A stretch of 64,000 nt of DNA from Flavobacterium notoginsengisoli (GTDB lineage: Bacteria > Bacteroidota > Bacteroidia > Flavobacteriales > Flavobacteriaceae): the NCBI RefSeq assembly GCF_014207905.1, contig NZ_JACHLB010000001.1, positions 186,001 to 250,000 of the forward strand, read 5' to 3'. The notes under the pieces were generated by a model. The model worked only from the letters and a program-made list of their open reading frames with translations, was not told where the DNA came from and searched no databases. A program made the translations under genes and the position numbers. The number at the start of each line of letters is the position of its first letter. Within the stretch, counting starts at the first letter, position 1. Shown piece by piece: positions 43,451 through 51,650 of this stretch.

Positions 43451-44242
43451 ATGCGTAAACACCTCTTTATCACATTATTTGCCATCTTAAGTATATCAAC
43501 TGTGGTATCTGCTCAATCAGACCTAGCTCAAGAGATAGGAATATATGCAGGACCTGTGACTTTACAGTCGGATTTTGGCCAGAGAAATAACTTCGATACA
43601 AATGCTGGAAACACGGGTTTCGGTATAGGAGTAATGCATTTCATCAACTTTTCTTCTGCAAACAATAGAGAAACTTTCTTTTCAGAACACTTTAAAGTTA
43701 GATCGGACTTAACTTTTAGCAGAACAACTTTAAAGCATTTTGGAGAATGGGTCGAAAGAAAACCAGATGGATTATTCGCACAGCAGTTAAAAAAAATGCA
43801 TGCTAGTTCTACATTAGTAGGTATAGGTTCACAGTTAATATTTCATCCGATTAAAATTCACGATTTCGAAAATACAGTTGGCTCTTTTAGTCCGTACGCG
43901 AGTTTAGGTTTTCAAGTAAGCTATTATTCAGCAAAAGTTGGGTCGCATTTAGGAGACATTACGCTTCCGAATGTTACTCCAGGAAAATACTTAACACCTT
44001 CTGATGGTCGTGCGCACGGATTTTCTACCGAAACTGGCGTTGTTTTATCTGCAACTGCTGGTATTGGTGTTCAATATAAACTAACAAAAATGAGTGATTT
44101 AATGTTTGAAACTCGTTTTCAGATGTACAACTCAGATTGGATTGACGGTTTAAACCCAAACAAAGATCTTTATAAAGAAAACAAATATAATGACTGGCAA
44201 GTTTGGTTTAACTTCGGATATATCTATTACTTAGAATTTTAA
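43451..44242 (+). CDS. Predicted outer-membrane beta-barrel protein, 263 aa
   Basis: A signal peptide (MRKHLFITLFAILSISTVVS) is followed by a region rich in alternating hydrophobic and aromatic strands (GIYAGPVTLQSDFGQRNNFD, TAGIGVQYKLTKMSDLMFET, WQVWFNFGYIYYLEF). The end in an aromatic strand with a terminal phenylalanine is typical of outer-membrane barrels. It resembles the 'THC0290_0291' or PorT-like small-barrel proteins of Flavobacteriia, but I am not sure of the family. Single-gene unit with promoter upstream and a bidirectional terminator downstream. Confidence 0.75.
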   Translation: MRKHLFITLFAILSISTVVSAQSDLAQEIGIYAGPVTLQSDFGQRNNFDTNAGNTGFGIGVMHFINFSSANNRETFFSEHFKVRSDLTFSRTTLKHFGEWVERKPDGLFAQQLKKMHASSTLVGIGSQLIFHPIKIHDFENTVGSFSPYASLGFQVSYYSAKVGSHLGDITLPNVTPGKYLTPSDGRAHGFSTETGVVLSATAGIGVQYKLTKMSDLMFETRFQMYNSDWIDGLNPNKDLYKENKYNDWQVWFNFGYIYYLEF

Positions 44243-44261
44243 AAATTAAAAAACAAAATAT

Positions 44262-44310
44262 AAAAAATCCCAAATTCCAAGATTTAAAATTGGAATTTGG
44301 GATTTTTTTA
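44262..44310. terminator. Bidirectional terminator with AAATCCCAAATTCCAA arms
   Basis: AAAAATCCCAAATTCCAA (44263-44280) pairs perfectly with TTGGAATTTGGGATTTTT (44290-44307). It serves two converging genes. Nearly the same hairpin stands at 58981-59025. Confidence 0.88.
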
Positions 44311-44322
44311 TTGGAATTTCTC

Positions 44323-45465
44323 TTAAGCTAAAGCCTGTTCTAAATCTGCAATTAAATCTTCTGCATCTTCAATACCAACACTCAATCGAACTAAATCATC
44401 AGTAATTCCAACTTCAGCTCTTTTATCAGCAGGAATAGAAGCGTGCGTCATTAAAGCAGGATGATTCGCTAAAGATTCTACTCCTCCTAAAGACTCGGCC
44501 AAAGTAAATACTTTTAGTTTTTCTAAAAAGGCAATTGAATCTTCTTTTTTACCTGATTTAAAATCAAAAGAAACCATTCCGCCAAACGCTTTCATTTGTT
44601 TCTTAGCAATTTCGTGAAATGGATGATTTTCTAAACCTGGGTAATAAACCGTTTTAATTTTTGGGTGATTACTCAAATATTCCACCACTTTCTCTCCATT
44701 TTCACAATGTCTTTGCACTCTTAAAGCCAAAGTTTTGATTCCTCTTAAAACCAAAAAGCTATCCATTGGTCCAAGTGTTGCTCCAGTAGCAAATTGCTGA
44801 AAATGCAATTGTTCTCCAAGTTGTGCATCTTTTACAATTAAAGCTCCCGCAATTACATCAGAATGCCCTCCCAAATATTTTGTTGCAGAATGCATTACAA
44901 TATCAGCACCCAAATCCAGAGGTTTTTGTAAATATGGCGTTGCAAAAGTATTATCAACCGCAAGAAGAATATTTTTCTCTTTTGTAATTTTTGCTATTTC
45001 GGCAATATCAGCCAATTTCATTAACGGATTTGTCGGTGTTTCTACCCAAATTAATTTGGTGTTTTCGTTGATTAAACTTTTAAATTTTGCAATATCAGTC
45101 ATATCAACAAAATGAAATTTAATTCCAGAATCTTTATACACACGAGAAAACATTCTGTATGTTCCTCCGTATAAATCATCCATTGCAATAATTTCGTCTC
45201 CTGCTTTAAATGATCTTAAAATGCAATCAGTCGCTGCAAGACCAGATGAAAATGCTAATCCGCGAGTTCCGTTTTCAATACTAGCCAAAGCTTCTTCTAA
45301 AGCCGTACGTGTTGGGTTTGAAGCTCTACTATATTCATAATCTGCCAAAGGTTTTCCCGGACTTGTCTGAATAAAAGTTGACGTTTGATATACTGGCGGC
45401 ATAACAGCGCCCGTACTTGGATCATGATGTTGTCCACCGTGAATTACTTTTGTATTGAATTTCAT
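44323..45465 (-). CDS. Trans-sulfuration PLP enzyme (cystathionine gamma-synthase or -lyase)
   Basis: A 380-residue Cys/Met-metabolism PLP enzyme. Motifs: YEYSRASNPTRTALEEALAS, SSGLAATDCILRSFKAGDEI, the AVDNTFATPYLQKPLDLGAD segment with the PLP-binding aspartate, the PLP lysine in MHSATKYLGGHSDVIAG, and LSVGIEDAEDLIADLEQAL at the end. Cystathionine gamma-synthase (MetB) and gamma-lyase share all of these and cannot be told apart here. It stands alone, divergent from a lipoprotein gene. Confidence 0.9.
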   Translation of the reverse strand: MKFNTKVIHGGQHHDPSTGAVMPPVYQTSTFIQTSPGKPLADYEYSRASNPTRTALEEALASIENGTRGLAFSSGLAATDCILRSFKAGDEIIAMDDLYGGTYRMFSRVYKDSGIKFHFVDMTDIAKFKSLINENTKLIWVETPTNPLMKLADIAEIAKITKEKNILLAVDNTFATPYLQKPLDLGADIVMHSATKYLGGHSDVIAGALIVKDAQLGEQLHFQQFATGATLGPMDSFLVLRGIKTLALRVQRHCENGEKVVEYLSNHPKIKTVYYPGLENHPFHEIAKKQMKAFGGMVSFDFKSGKKEDSIAFLEKLKVFTLAESLGGVESLANHPALMTHASIPADKRAEVGITDDLVRLSVGIEDAEDLIADLEQALA

Positions 45466-45498
45466 ATAGTTATAAATTTTAATTCTATAATTGTTTTA

Positions 45499-45547
45499 CA
45501 AATTTACCGCTTAATTTATTTTATCGGGATACAACTTCTTACCTTTG
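45499..45547. promoter_or_regulatory. Divergent -7 boxes between the trans-sulfuration and RsiV-like genes
   Basis: CAAATTTA (45499-45506; TAAATTTG on the minus strand) faces the PLP gene, and TACCTTTG (45540-45547) faces the lipoprotein gene. Both match TAnnTTTG; neither has an ideal -33. Confidence 0.4.
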
Positions 45548-45569
45548 TAGATAATTAACACTTTTTGAT

Positions 45570-46313
45570 ATGAAAAATTACATATTTATAATCTTATTGT
45601 GTTTGATTTTTACAAATTGCAAAAAAGAGCTTTCATTTGAGAATGAAACGTTTGAAGAAAAATCTACTATTCCGTGCAAAAAGGATTGCCCGAATATCGC
45701 AATAAAAGTTCCAATTGCTAAAAATATTAAAGTAATATCAGACAGCATCAATAAAAGAGTTTTTGCTGTCATTAAAGAAATTGTATTTTTTGAAGAAGAT
45801 TCGATAAAAGTTGATGATTACAAAACATTGGCAAAATCTTTTATTGCCTCTTATGAAGAAATGCATCAAAAATTCCCAGAAGACACTTTTGGTTGGGAAG
45901 CTAAAATAATTGGCAATGTAGAATTTCAATCTGAACAAATTTTAAACTTAAAAATTGATCATTATACCTTTACAGGAGGCGCTCACGGCTATCAGGGTTA
46001 TCGCTCTTTATTATTTGATAAAAAAACTGGAAAAGCTATTTTCAACAATCAATTATTTAAGAATGAAAAAGAGTTTAAGGCTTTCGCCGAAAAAGCCTTC
46101 AGATCTAAATATAAAATACCTGAAAAAGCAAATATTAACGCCACAGGTTTAATGTTTGAAAATGATAAGTTTCAGTTACCGCAAAATATATTTTACACTG
46201 CCGAAGGTTTACTATTATATTACAACTCATACGAAGCTGCATCTTACGCAGACGGTCCAAAAGAGCTTATATTTCCTTATGAAGAAGTAAAAAAGTATCT
46301 GAATTTTCAATAA
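45570..46313 (+). CDS. RsiV-like lipoprotein (DUF4163/DUF3298 type)
   Basis: A 247-residue lipoprotein: signal MKNYIFIILLCLIFTNCKKE with lipobox TNC. The mature part has the DUF4163-like N-terminal region (about 40-130) and a DUF3298-type C-terminal region containing DHYTFTGGAHGYQGYRSLLF, with TGGAHG, and ends in ELIFPYEEVKKYLNF. These are the extracytoplasmic domains seen in RsiV-type anti-sigma factors and the PdaC deacetylase, where they bind cell-wall or lysozyme ligands. No sigma gene or catalytic domain is joined to it here, so it is a stand-alone envelope lipoprotein. Confidence 0.82.
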   Translation: MKNYIFIILLCLIFTNCKKELSFENETFEEKSTIPCKKDCPNIAIKVPIAKNIKVISDSINKRVFAVIKEIVFFEEDSIKVDDYKTLAKSFIASYEEMHQKFPEDTFGWEAKIIGNVEFQSEQILNLKIDHYTFTGGAHGYQGYRSLLFDKKTGKAIFNNQLFKNEKEFKAFAEKAFRSKYKIPEKANINATGLMFENDKFQLPQNIFYTAEGLLLYYNSYEAASYADGPKELIFPYEEVKKYLNFQ

Positions 46314-46345
46314 AATCAAACTGAATCTTTGTGGATATACTGGAC

Positions 46346-46412
46346 GTAGACGCACTGCGGTGCGTCTCTACAGAAAAAAATCTTAGAATCTTAGCGTCTT
46401 AGCAACTTAGAA
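46346..46412. repeat. Palindromic GACGCAC repeat plus TCTTAG repeat
   Basis: GTAGACGCACTGCGG then TGCGTCTCTAC (46346-46371) form a palindrome, followed at about 46381-46412 by a run of TCTTAG/CTTAG words (TCTTAGAATCTTAGCGTCTT). The palindrome also occurs at 47638, 60801 and 60852. Confidence 0.7.
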
Positions 46413-46418
46413 CCTTTC

Positions 46419-47564
46419 TCACTGAACATCATACTTCATTTTACGTAAAACTCGCAAAGCTTCTTTAAAAGAAGAATAAACCTGTTTATAAGGTTTCAAA
46501 AGTAATTTCGCATCAATTAATTTTTGTCTGGCATCTTCAAAACCATTCAAATAACAAATCATAAAAGTAGAAGGCAAATTTTCTAAATCTTTCATTTCAC
46601 GATCAGACAATGCAATTTCTTTTTGAAGTTTGCTCAACAATGCCATATTTGAATTATAAATATGATAAAGCATTTTTCTATTGAATTCCGGCGGCTGAAA
46701 AAGCATTTGACGGTCTATTTTATAATAACCATTATCAAAGAAATGAATTGTTTGTTCTTCCAGCGGATAATAACTCGTTTTATCATTTAAGCCAAGCGGC
46801 ACATATTCTGTAATGGTAAAAGTATCGTCATTATATTCAATCGTAACAACATCTTGCGCCGAATAAAAAAGTTTAATTTGTTCATTAATTAATTCGATAT
46901 CAACACGCGAAAGAAAGGTTTTCTCTCGCATTGTTTTTGGAACTCCAGCCCAGCAAATCACAAACAATTCTTTAAAAACTCGATATTTCGGTGACATATC
47001 TTTATGTCTGAAATTCATAAAATCGATAACGCCATCTAAAGTATATTGAATACTATTTCGAGAACTGTTTTCGATTCCAATAACCGTTTCTGTATTTTGA
47101 TTGTTTTTTTCAATTTCCTCATGTTCTTCCAACGGAATTGAATTGCTACCGCGTCGTATAAAAACACTGTTGGCTAAAATGGTATGAATTCCTTTTTTAA
47201 AATATGAGATTTTACTTTTAGGTTTAATGGTAACCAGACCGATTACTTTGTCTTTTGGAAGGTTTGGAAAAGGGACGTTTTCATATTGAATTTTCGGTGG
47301 ATTTTCCAAAAAAGCATTTACCAAATTCTGAATTCGGCTATCGTCGAAGAAATCATCGCCCACAATTTCATTATCTTGATCTTCTACTCCAACTACGATA
47401 TAAGAATTATTGTTTGGATTAGAATTGGAAAGTGCACAAATGTGTTTCAAGAACTTTCCTTTTCCTTCTCTGGAATGTAGATTCAACTGCCTTTTTTTAT
47501 CATAAAAACTGCTTTCGTCATTATGAGCGAGTAGATTTTTAATTAAAAGGCGTTTATTAATCAT
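46419..47564 (-). CDS. AlbA_2-domain (Schlafen-type) protein
   Basis: A 381-residue cytosolic protein. The N-terminal 150 residues match the AlbA_2 or 'divergent AAA_4' putative DNA-binding domain: ESSFYDKKRQLNLHSREGKG, ALSNSNPNNNSYIVVGVEDQ, and SVFIRRGSNSIPLEEHEEI. The C-terminal part (about 185-381) has no domain I know. AlbA_2 proteins are often regulators or defence-linked, and many are mislabelled ATP-binding. It is flanked on both sides by copies of the GACGCAC palindrome and has no near partner on its strand. Confidence 0.82.
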   Translation of the reverse strand: MINKRLLIKNLLAHNDESSFYDKKRQLNLHSREGKGKFLKHICALSNSNPNNNSYIVVGVEDQDNEIVGDDFFDDSRIQNLVNAFLENPPKIQYENVPFPNLPKDKVIGLVTIKPKSKISYFKKGIHTILANSVFIRRGSNSIPLEEHEEIEKNNQNTETVIGIENSSRNSIQYTLDGVIDFMNFRHKDMSPKYRVFKELFVICWAGVPKTMREKTFLSRVDIELINEQIKLFYSAQDVVTIEYNDDTFTITEYVPLGLNDKTSYYPLEEQTIHFFDNGYYKIDRQMLFQPPEFNRKMLYHIYNSNMALLSKLQKEIALSDREMKDLENLPSTFMICYLNGFEDARQKLIDAKLLLKPYKQVYSSFKEALRVLRKMKYDVQ

Positions 47565-47637
47565 GTCGATTTTATTTTGCCACGAATTGCACTAATTCGC
47601 ACTAAATTAATTTATTAAAACTTAAAATTAAAAAAAA

Positions 47638-47660
47638 GACGCACTACTGTGCGTCTCTAC
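47638..47660. repeat. Palindromic GACGCAC repeat, second copy
   Basis: GACGCACTACTGTGCGTCTC then TAC, in the same orientation as the copy at 46346. The two bracket the AlbA_2 gene. Confidence 0.7.
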
Positions 47661-47671
47661 AATAAATTTTA

Positions 47672-48427
47672 TCAAATATTTTTCTTGACAATTGTCGAAG
47701 ATGCCTGAGCGGTGCTCATAACGACCAAATCGGCAATATTTACATGATAAGGTCTTGAAATTACGAAGTGAATAATATCTGCAATATCTTCAGCTTGCAA
47801 AGGATCAAATCCTTTATAAACATTTGCTGCTCTGTCTACATCGCCTTTAAAACGAACTTCGCTAAATTCTGTAGCCACTAATCCAGGATGAATTCCGCCG
47901 ACCTTAATTCCAAAAGGATTTAAATCGATTCGCATTCCCGCTGTTATAGCATCCACTGCATGTTTAGAACCGCAATACACATTTCCATTTGGATAAACTT
48001 CTTTTGCAGCTGTCGAGCCAATATTGATGATATGTCCCGATTGTCTTTCAACCATTTGCGGAATTATCGCTTTTGAAACATACAAAAGTCCTTTTACATT
48101 AATATCCATCATAGCATCCCAATCGTCTAAATCTCCATTCTGAATTGGGTCTAAACCGTGAGCATTCCCTGCATTATTAATTAAAACGTCAATTGTCGAA
48201 AAGTCGTTTGGCAAAGCGCCAATTTTTTCAAAAACATCTTTTTTATCACGAACATCAAATGCTAAAGAATGAACTTCTGTAAAAGCAGAAAGTTCTTTTT
48301 GAAGTTCTTCTAAACGATCTTTACGTCTTCCGCAAAGAATCACTTTATAATTGTTTTTTGCCAAAATCTGCGCAGTTGCTTTTCCAATTCCGCTTGTGGC
48401 ACCAGTAATTAAAACTGTTTTTTTCAT
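47672..48427 (-). CDS. Short-chain dehydrogenase/reductase (YdfG-like)
   Basis: NAD(P)-dependent oxidoreductase of the classical SDR fold, 251 residues from ATG 48427 (MKKTVLITGATSGIGKATAQ). A GTG seven codons upstream falls in repeat sequence and is unlikely. The TGATSGIG nucleotide site, NNAG (VLINNAGNAH), catalytic Ser (INIGSTAAKE) and YxxxK (VYCGSKHAVD) are seen. The YCGSKHA form and the DVRDKKDV segment are like the serine/3-hydroxy acid dehydrogenase YdfG. Substrate not determinable. Confidence 0.9.
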   Translation of the reverse strand: MKKTVLITGATSGIGKATAQILAKNNYKVILCGRRKDRLEELQKELSAFTEVHSLAFDVRDKKDVFEKIGALPNDFSTIDVLINNAGNAHGLDPIQNGDLDDWDAMMDINVKGLLYVSKAIIPQMVERQSGHIINIGSTAAKEVYPNGNVYCGSKHAVDAITAGMRIDLNPFGIKVGGIHPGLVATEFSEVRFKGDVDRAANVYKGFDPLQAEDIADIIHFVISRPYHVNIADLVVMSTAQASSTIVKKNI

Positions 48428-48439
48428 TTTGTTTTTCTT

Positions 48440-48545
48440 TTTTACCACAGATTAAAATGATTTTTTTAATCTGTGAAAATCATTTTAATCTGTGGCTACT
48501 ATTTTAGCATTATAAACTGAATACTATTACTGCGACTGAAAACTA
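48440..48545. repeat. Intergenic repeats CACAGATTAAAATGATTT and GACTGAAAACT
   Basis: CCACAGATTAAAATGATTTT and its inverse AAAATCATTTTAATCTGTGG make a long imperfect hairpin (48446-48498), followed by ACTGCGACTGAAAACT. Both words recur in other gaps of this window or in the phylum. Confidence 0.6.
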
Positions 48546-48549
48546 AAAA

Positions 48550-49425
48550 TTAAGGCACATCATCGCCCATACTTTCAGTCCAGATTGCAAACCAGTCTTC
48601 ATTGTCCATATCTAATTCAATTGCTTTTGATAAAGATTGAATTCTGGCAATATTTACAGTTCCGGCAATTGGAATTATTTTTGCCGGATGTTTTAAAATC
48701 CATGACAATAAAAGTGTATCAGCACCTAAATGATATTTCTCCAATAAAGTTGAAAACAGTTTTTTTAAACGGCGAGTTTGCTTGGTATCTTCTCTAAAAA
48801 CAGTTCCAAGCGGGTTCCATGATAACGGACGAATGCCATTCGTTTGCATATAATCTAAACTTCCGTCGGTCATTGCTTCATAATGTGTGGCAGAAAATTG
48901 TACTTGATTATAACTCACTTCTGTTTTCTGACGAATTAATTCCGTTTGAGAACTTGTAAAGTTTGAAAGTCCAAAATCAATAATTTTACCTTCACCTTTT
49001 AATTTCTCAACTGCTTCAGCAATTTCATCAGCCTGCATTAACGGACTAGGTCTATGTAGTAAAAAAACGTCAACATAATCAGTCTTTAAGTTTTTCAAAG
49101 ATCCTTCTACAGATTTAATAATATAATCTTTAGAATAATCATAATGTTTGATTTTGTTTTCTGGGCGTTTATCAGCAATCATCTGAATTCCGCACTTGGT
49201 AATTAATTGTAATTTTTCACGATCAATTTTACTTGCGTGAAAGGCTTTTCCAAAATCGGCTTCGGTCGTATACGAACCGTAAATATCCGCGTGATCAAAA
49301 GTCGTAATTTTGTTTTCGATACTTACTTGTATCATATTTTCCATTTCTTTAGTTGTAAGGTTTTTATCCCAAACTCCCCAATTCATAGTGCCCGAAATTA
49401 TAGGCGATAAGACTGTTTTGCTCAT
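48550..49425 (-). CDS. Aldo/keto reductase (YdhF-like)
   Basis: NADPH-dependent carbonyl reductase with a TIM-barrel fold, 291 residues. Catalytic tetrad positions are clear: Asp and Tyr in TFDHADIYGSYTTEADFGKA, Lys in LQLITKCGIQ, His in VDVFLLHRPSPLMQ; later segments DFGLSNFTSSQTEL and PIAGTVNIARIQSLSKAIEL follow. The sequence is closest to the YdhF/YajO-type oxidoreductases. Substrate unknown. It is divergent from moxR, 212 bases away. Confidence 0.9.
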   Translation of the reverse strand: MSKTVLSPIISGTMNWGVWDKNLTTKEMENMIQVSIENKITTFDHADIYGSYTTEADFGKAFHASKIDREKLQLITKCGIQMIADKRPENKIKHYDYSKDYIIKSVEGSLKNLKTDYVDVFLLHRPSPLMQADEIAEAVEKLKGEGKIIDFGLSNFTSSQTELIRQKTEVSYNQVQFSATHYEAMTDGSLDYMQTNGIRPLSWNPLGTVFREDTKQTRRLKKLFSTLLEKYHLGADTLLLSWILKHPAKIIPIAGTVNIARIQSLSKAIELDMDNEDWFAIWTESMGDDVP

Positions 49426-49637
49426 AATTGTTATGCGTTATTTTTGGTAATAATTATGCCTTTAAAAAACATAATCATCAAAGTTCTTAAAAATATAAAA
49501 ATAGATTCACAATTAGTCCTTAAAATTAGGTCATTGGTCGAAGTTTTAACCATTCTTTAACATCTTACTTCTTAAAAAATATTCAATTTGCACTCTCAAA
49601 AATTAGGCGTAAAAATCAAGGTTTTAAAAATATTTAT

Positions 49638-50642
49638 ATGGAAGAAAATACAACGACTTTAGACATTAGAGCGATAAATGAAAAAATTGAAAGAGAAAGT
49701 GCTTTTATAGACCTTCTTACAATGGAAATGAACAAAGTTATTGTGGGTCAGAAACATATGGTCGAGCGTCTATTGATTGGATTACTTGGACAAGGGCATA
49801 TTTTATTGGAAGGAGTTCCAGGTCTGGCAAAAACTTTAGCCATCAATACCTTGTCTCAGGCGGTACAAGGTTCTTTCAGCCGTATCCAGTTTACGCCAGA
49901 TTTATTACCTGCCGATGTTATCGGAACCATGATTTACAATATTAAAGCAAACGAGTTCTCTATTAAAAAAGGACCAATTTTCGCCAATTTCGTACTTGCC
50001 GATGAGATTAACCGTGCTCCTGCAAAAGTTCAGTCAGCACTTTTAGAGGCGATGCAGGAAAAACAAGTTACAATTGGTGACTCCACTTTCAAATTAGATC
50101 GTCCGTTTTTAGTATTAGCAACACAAAATCCTGTTGAACAAGAAGGTACTTATGCATTGCCTGAAGCACAGGTTGACCGTTTCATGTTAAAAACTGTAAT
50201 TGATTATCCAAAAATTGACGAAGAGCGTTTTGTTATCCGTCAGAACTTAAAAGGATCTTATGAGAAAGTAAATCCTGTAGTTTCTGTAGATCAGATTTTA
50301 CGTGCGCAAGAAGCGGTTCGTGAAGTTTATATGGATGAAAAAATTGAGAAATATATCTTGGATATCATTTTTGCTACTCGTTATCCAGAAAAATACAAAT
50401 TAGCCGATTTAAAACCGCTTATCAGTTTTGGAGCTTCTCCTCGTGGAAGTATCAACTTGGCTAATGCTGCTAAATGTTACGCTTTCATCAAACGTCGTGG
50501 TTATGTAATTCCAGAAGACGTTCGTGCTGTTGTTCACGATGTTCTACGTCACAGAGTTGGAATTACTTACGAAGCAGAAGCAGAAAACATTACTTCTGTA
50601 GACATTATCAACAAAATCGTTAACGAGATTGAAGTACCTTAA
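49638..50642 (+). CDS. MoxR-family AAA ATPase of the bat operon
   Basis: Chaperone-type AAA+ ATPase of 334 residues, the usual first gene of the Bacteroidota bat (aerotolerance) operon. Walker A is the MoxR form ILLEGVPGLAKTLAINTLSQ; Walker B is FVLADEINRAPAKVQSALLE; MQEKQVTIGDSTFKL and the sensor PFLVLATQNPVEQEGTYALP follow, with arginine finger region LPEAQVDRFMLK. MoxR ATPases act with VWA-domain partners, and those lie immediately downstream. Confidence 0.95.
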   Translation: MEENTTTLDIRAINEKIERESAFIDLLTMEMNKVIVGQKHMVERLLIGLLGQGHILLEGVPGLAKTLAINTLSQAVQGSFSRIQFTPDLLPADVIGTMIYNIKANEFSIKKGPIFANFVLADEINRAPAKVQSALLEAMQEKQVTIGDSTFKLDRPFLVLATQNPVEQEGTYALPEAQVDRFMLKTVIDYPKIDEERFVIRQNLKGSYEKVNPVVSVDQILRAQEAVREVYMDEKIEKYILDIIFATRYPEKYKLADLKPLISFGASPRGSINLANAAKCYAFIKRRGYVIPEDVRAVVHDVLRHRVGITYEAEAENITSVDIINKIVNEIEVP

Positions 50643-50649
50643 AAATTTG

Positions 50650-50722
50650 TTTCAAGTTTCAGGTTTCAAGTTGTTGCAAGACTAACTTGAAACTTTTAAA
50701 CTTTAAACTTTAAACAAATCAA
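50650..50722. repeat. Repeat TTTCAAGTTTCAGGTTTCAA in the moxR-DUF58 gap
   Basis: TTTCAAGTTTCAGGTTTCAA and, after 20 bases, ACTTGAAACTTTTAAACTTT form an imperfect inverted repeat of the CAGGTTTCAAG family seen at 36790. Confidence 0.6.
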
Positions 50723-51586
50723 ATGGATACAAAAGAGCTTTTAAAAAAAGTACGGAAAATAGAAATCAAGACGAAAAGATTGAGTAATCATATCTTTTCG
50801 GGAGAATACCACTCTTCATTTAAAGGACGAGGAATGACGTTTAGCGAGGTGCGTCAATACCAATACGGAGATGATATTCGTAACATCGATTGGAATGTAA
50901 CCGCACGCTACAACGAAGCTCACGTTAAAGTATTTGAAGAAGAACGCGAATTGACCATGGTTTTAATGGTCGATATTTCGGGTTCTGAATCCTTTGGTTC
51001 TAAAAATCAATTTAAAAAAGACATCGTAACCGAAATTGCGGCAACGATGGCTTTTTCGGCTACACAAAACAACGATAAAATTGGTTTAATCTTATTTTCT
51101 GATACTGTAGAATTATATATTCCACCTAAAAAAGGACGTTCGCACGTGCTTCGCATCATTCGTGAATTAATCGAATTTGAACCTAAAAGTCATAAAACAG
51201 ATATTGCTCAGGCTTTGAAATTCTTATCTGGAACTCAAAAAAAGAAAGCAATCATCTTTATGATTTCCGATTTTATGTCTGATTCTTATGAGCATACTTT
51301 AAAAATTGCTTCTAAGAAACATGACATTACTGGAGTTCGTGTTTATGATATGCGTGAAGAAAAAATTCCAAATTTAGGAATGGTTTCTATGCTAGATGCT
51401 GAAACAGGAAAAATACAATTGGTTGACACAAGTTCTAAAACAGTTCGTCTGAATTACGAAAAACACTATCAGGAAAAATTAAATTATTTTAAAGATACTT
51501 TCCGTAAATCAGGAGCTGGAATTGTTAACACTAGAGTTGACGAAAATTATGTTACTAAACTATTAGGCTATTTCAAATCACGATAA
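50723..51586 (+). CDS. DUF58-domain protein of the bat operon
   Basis: A 287-residue protein with the DUF58 signature in the first part (KTKRLSNHIFSGEYHSSFKG, FSEVRQYQYGDDIRNIDWNV, HVKVFEEERELTMVLMVD) and a VWA-like fold from MVDISGSESFGSKNQ to the end. DUF58 proteins are standard partners of MoxR ATPases. It lies between moxR and the DUF4381-like gene and has no signal or membrane helix, so it is cytosolic. Confidence 0.93.
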   Translation: MDTKELLKKVRKIEIKTKRLSNHIFSGEYHSSFKGRGMTFSEVRQYQYGDDIRNIDWNVTARYNEAHVKVFEEERELTMVLMVDISGSESFGSKNQFKKDIVTEIAATMAFSATQNNDKIGLILFSDTVELYIPPKKGRSHVLRIIRELIEFEPKSHKTDIAQALKFLSGTQKKKAIIFMISDFMSDSYEHTLKIASKKHDITGVRVYDMREEKIPNLGMVSMLDAETGKIQLVDTSSKTVRLNYEKHYQEKLNYFKDTFRKSGAGIVNTRVDENYVTKLLGYFKSR

Positions 51587-51650
51587 AAATTTGGCAGTTT
51601 TGATTAACCCATCAAAAATCGTTAATCTAAAATCTTCAATCGTTAATCAA

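Noticed and set aside
46346..47660. CRISPR-like repeat pair
   Set aside because: The copies are single palindromes more than 1 kb apart with no regular spacers and no cas genes.
49425..49637. Promoter of moxR with CAATTTG box
   Set aside because: The best match (TCAATTTG) misses the leading TA of TAnnTTTG, and no -33 is in place, so I do not call it.
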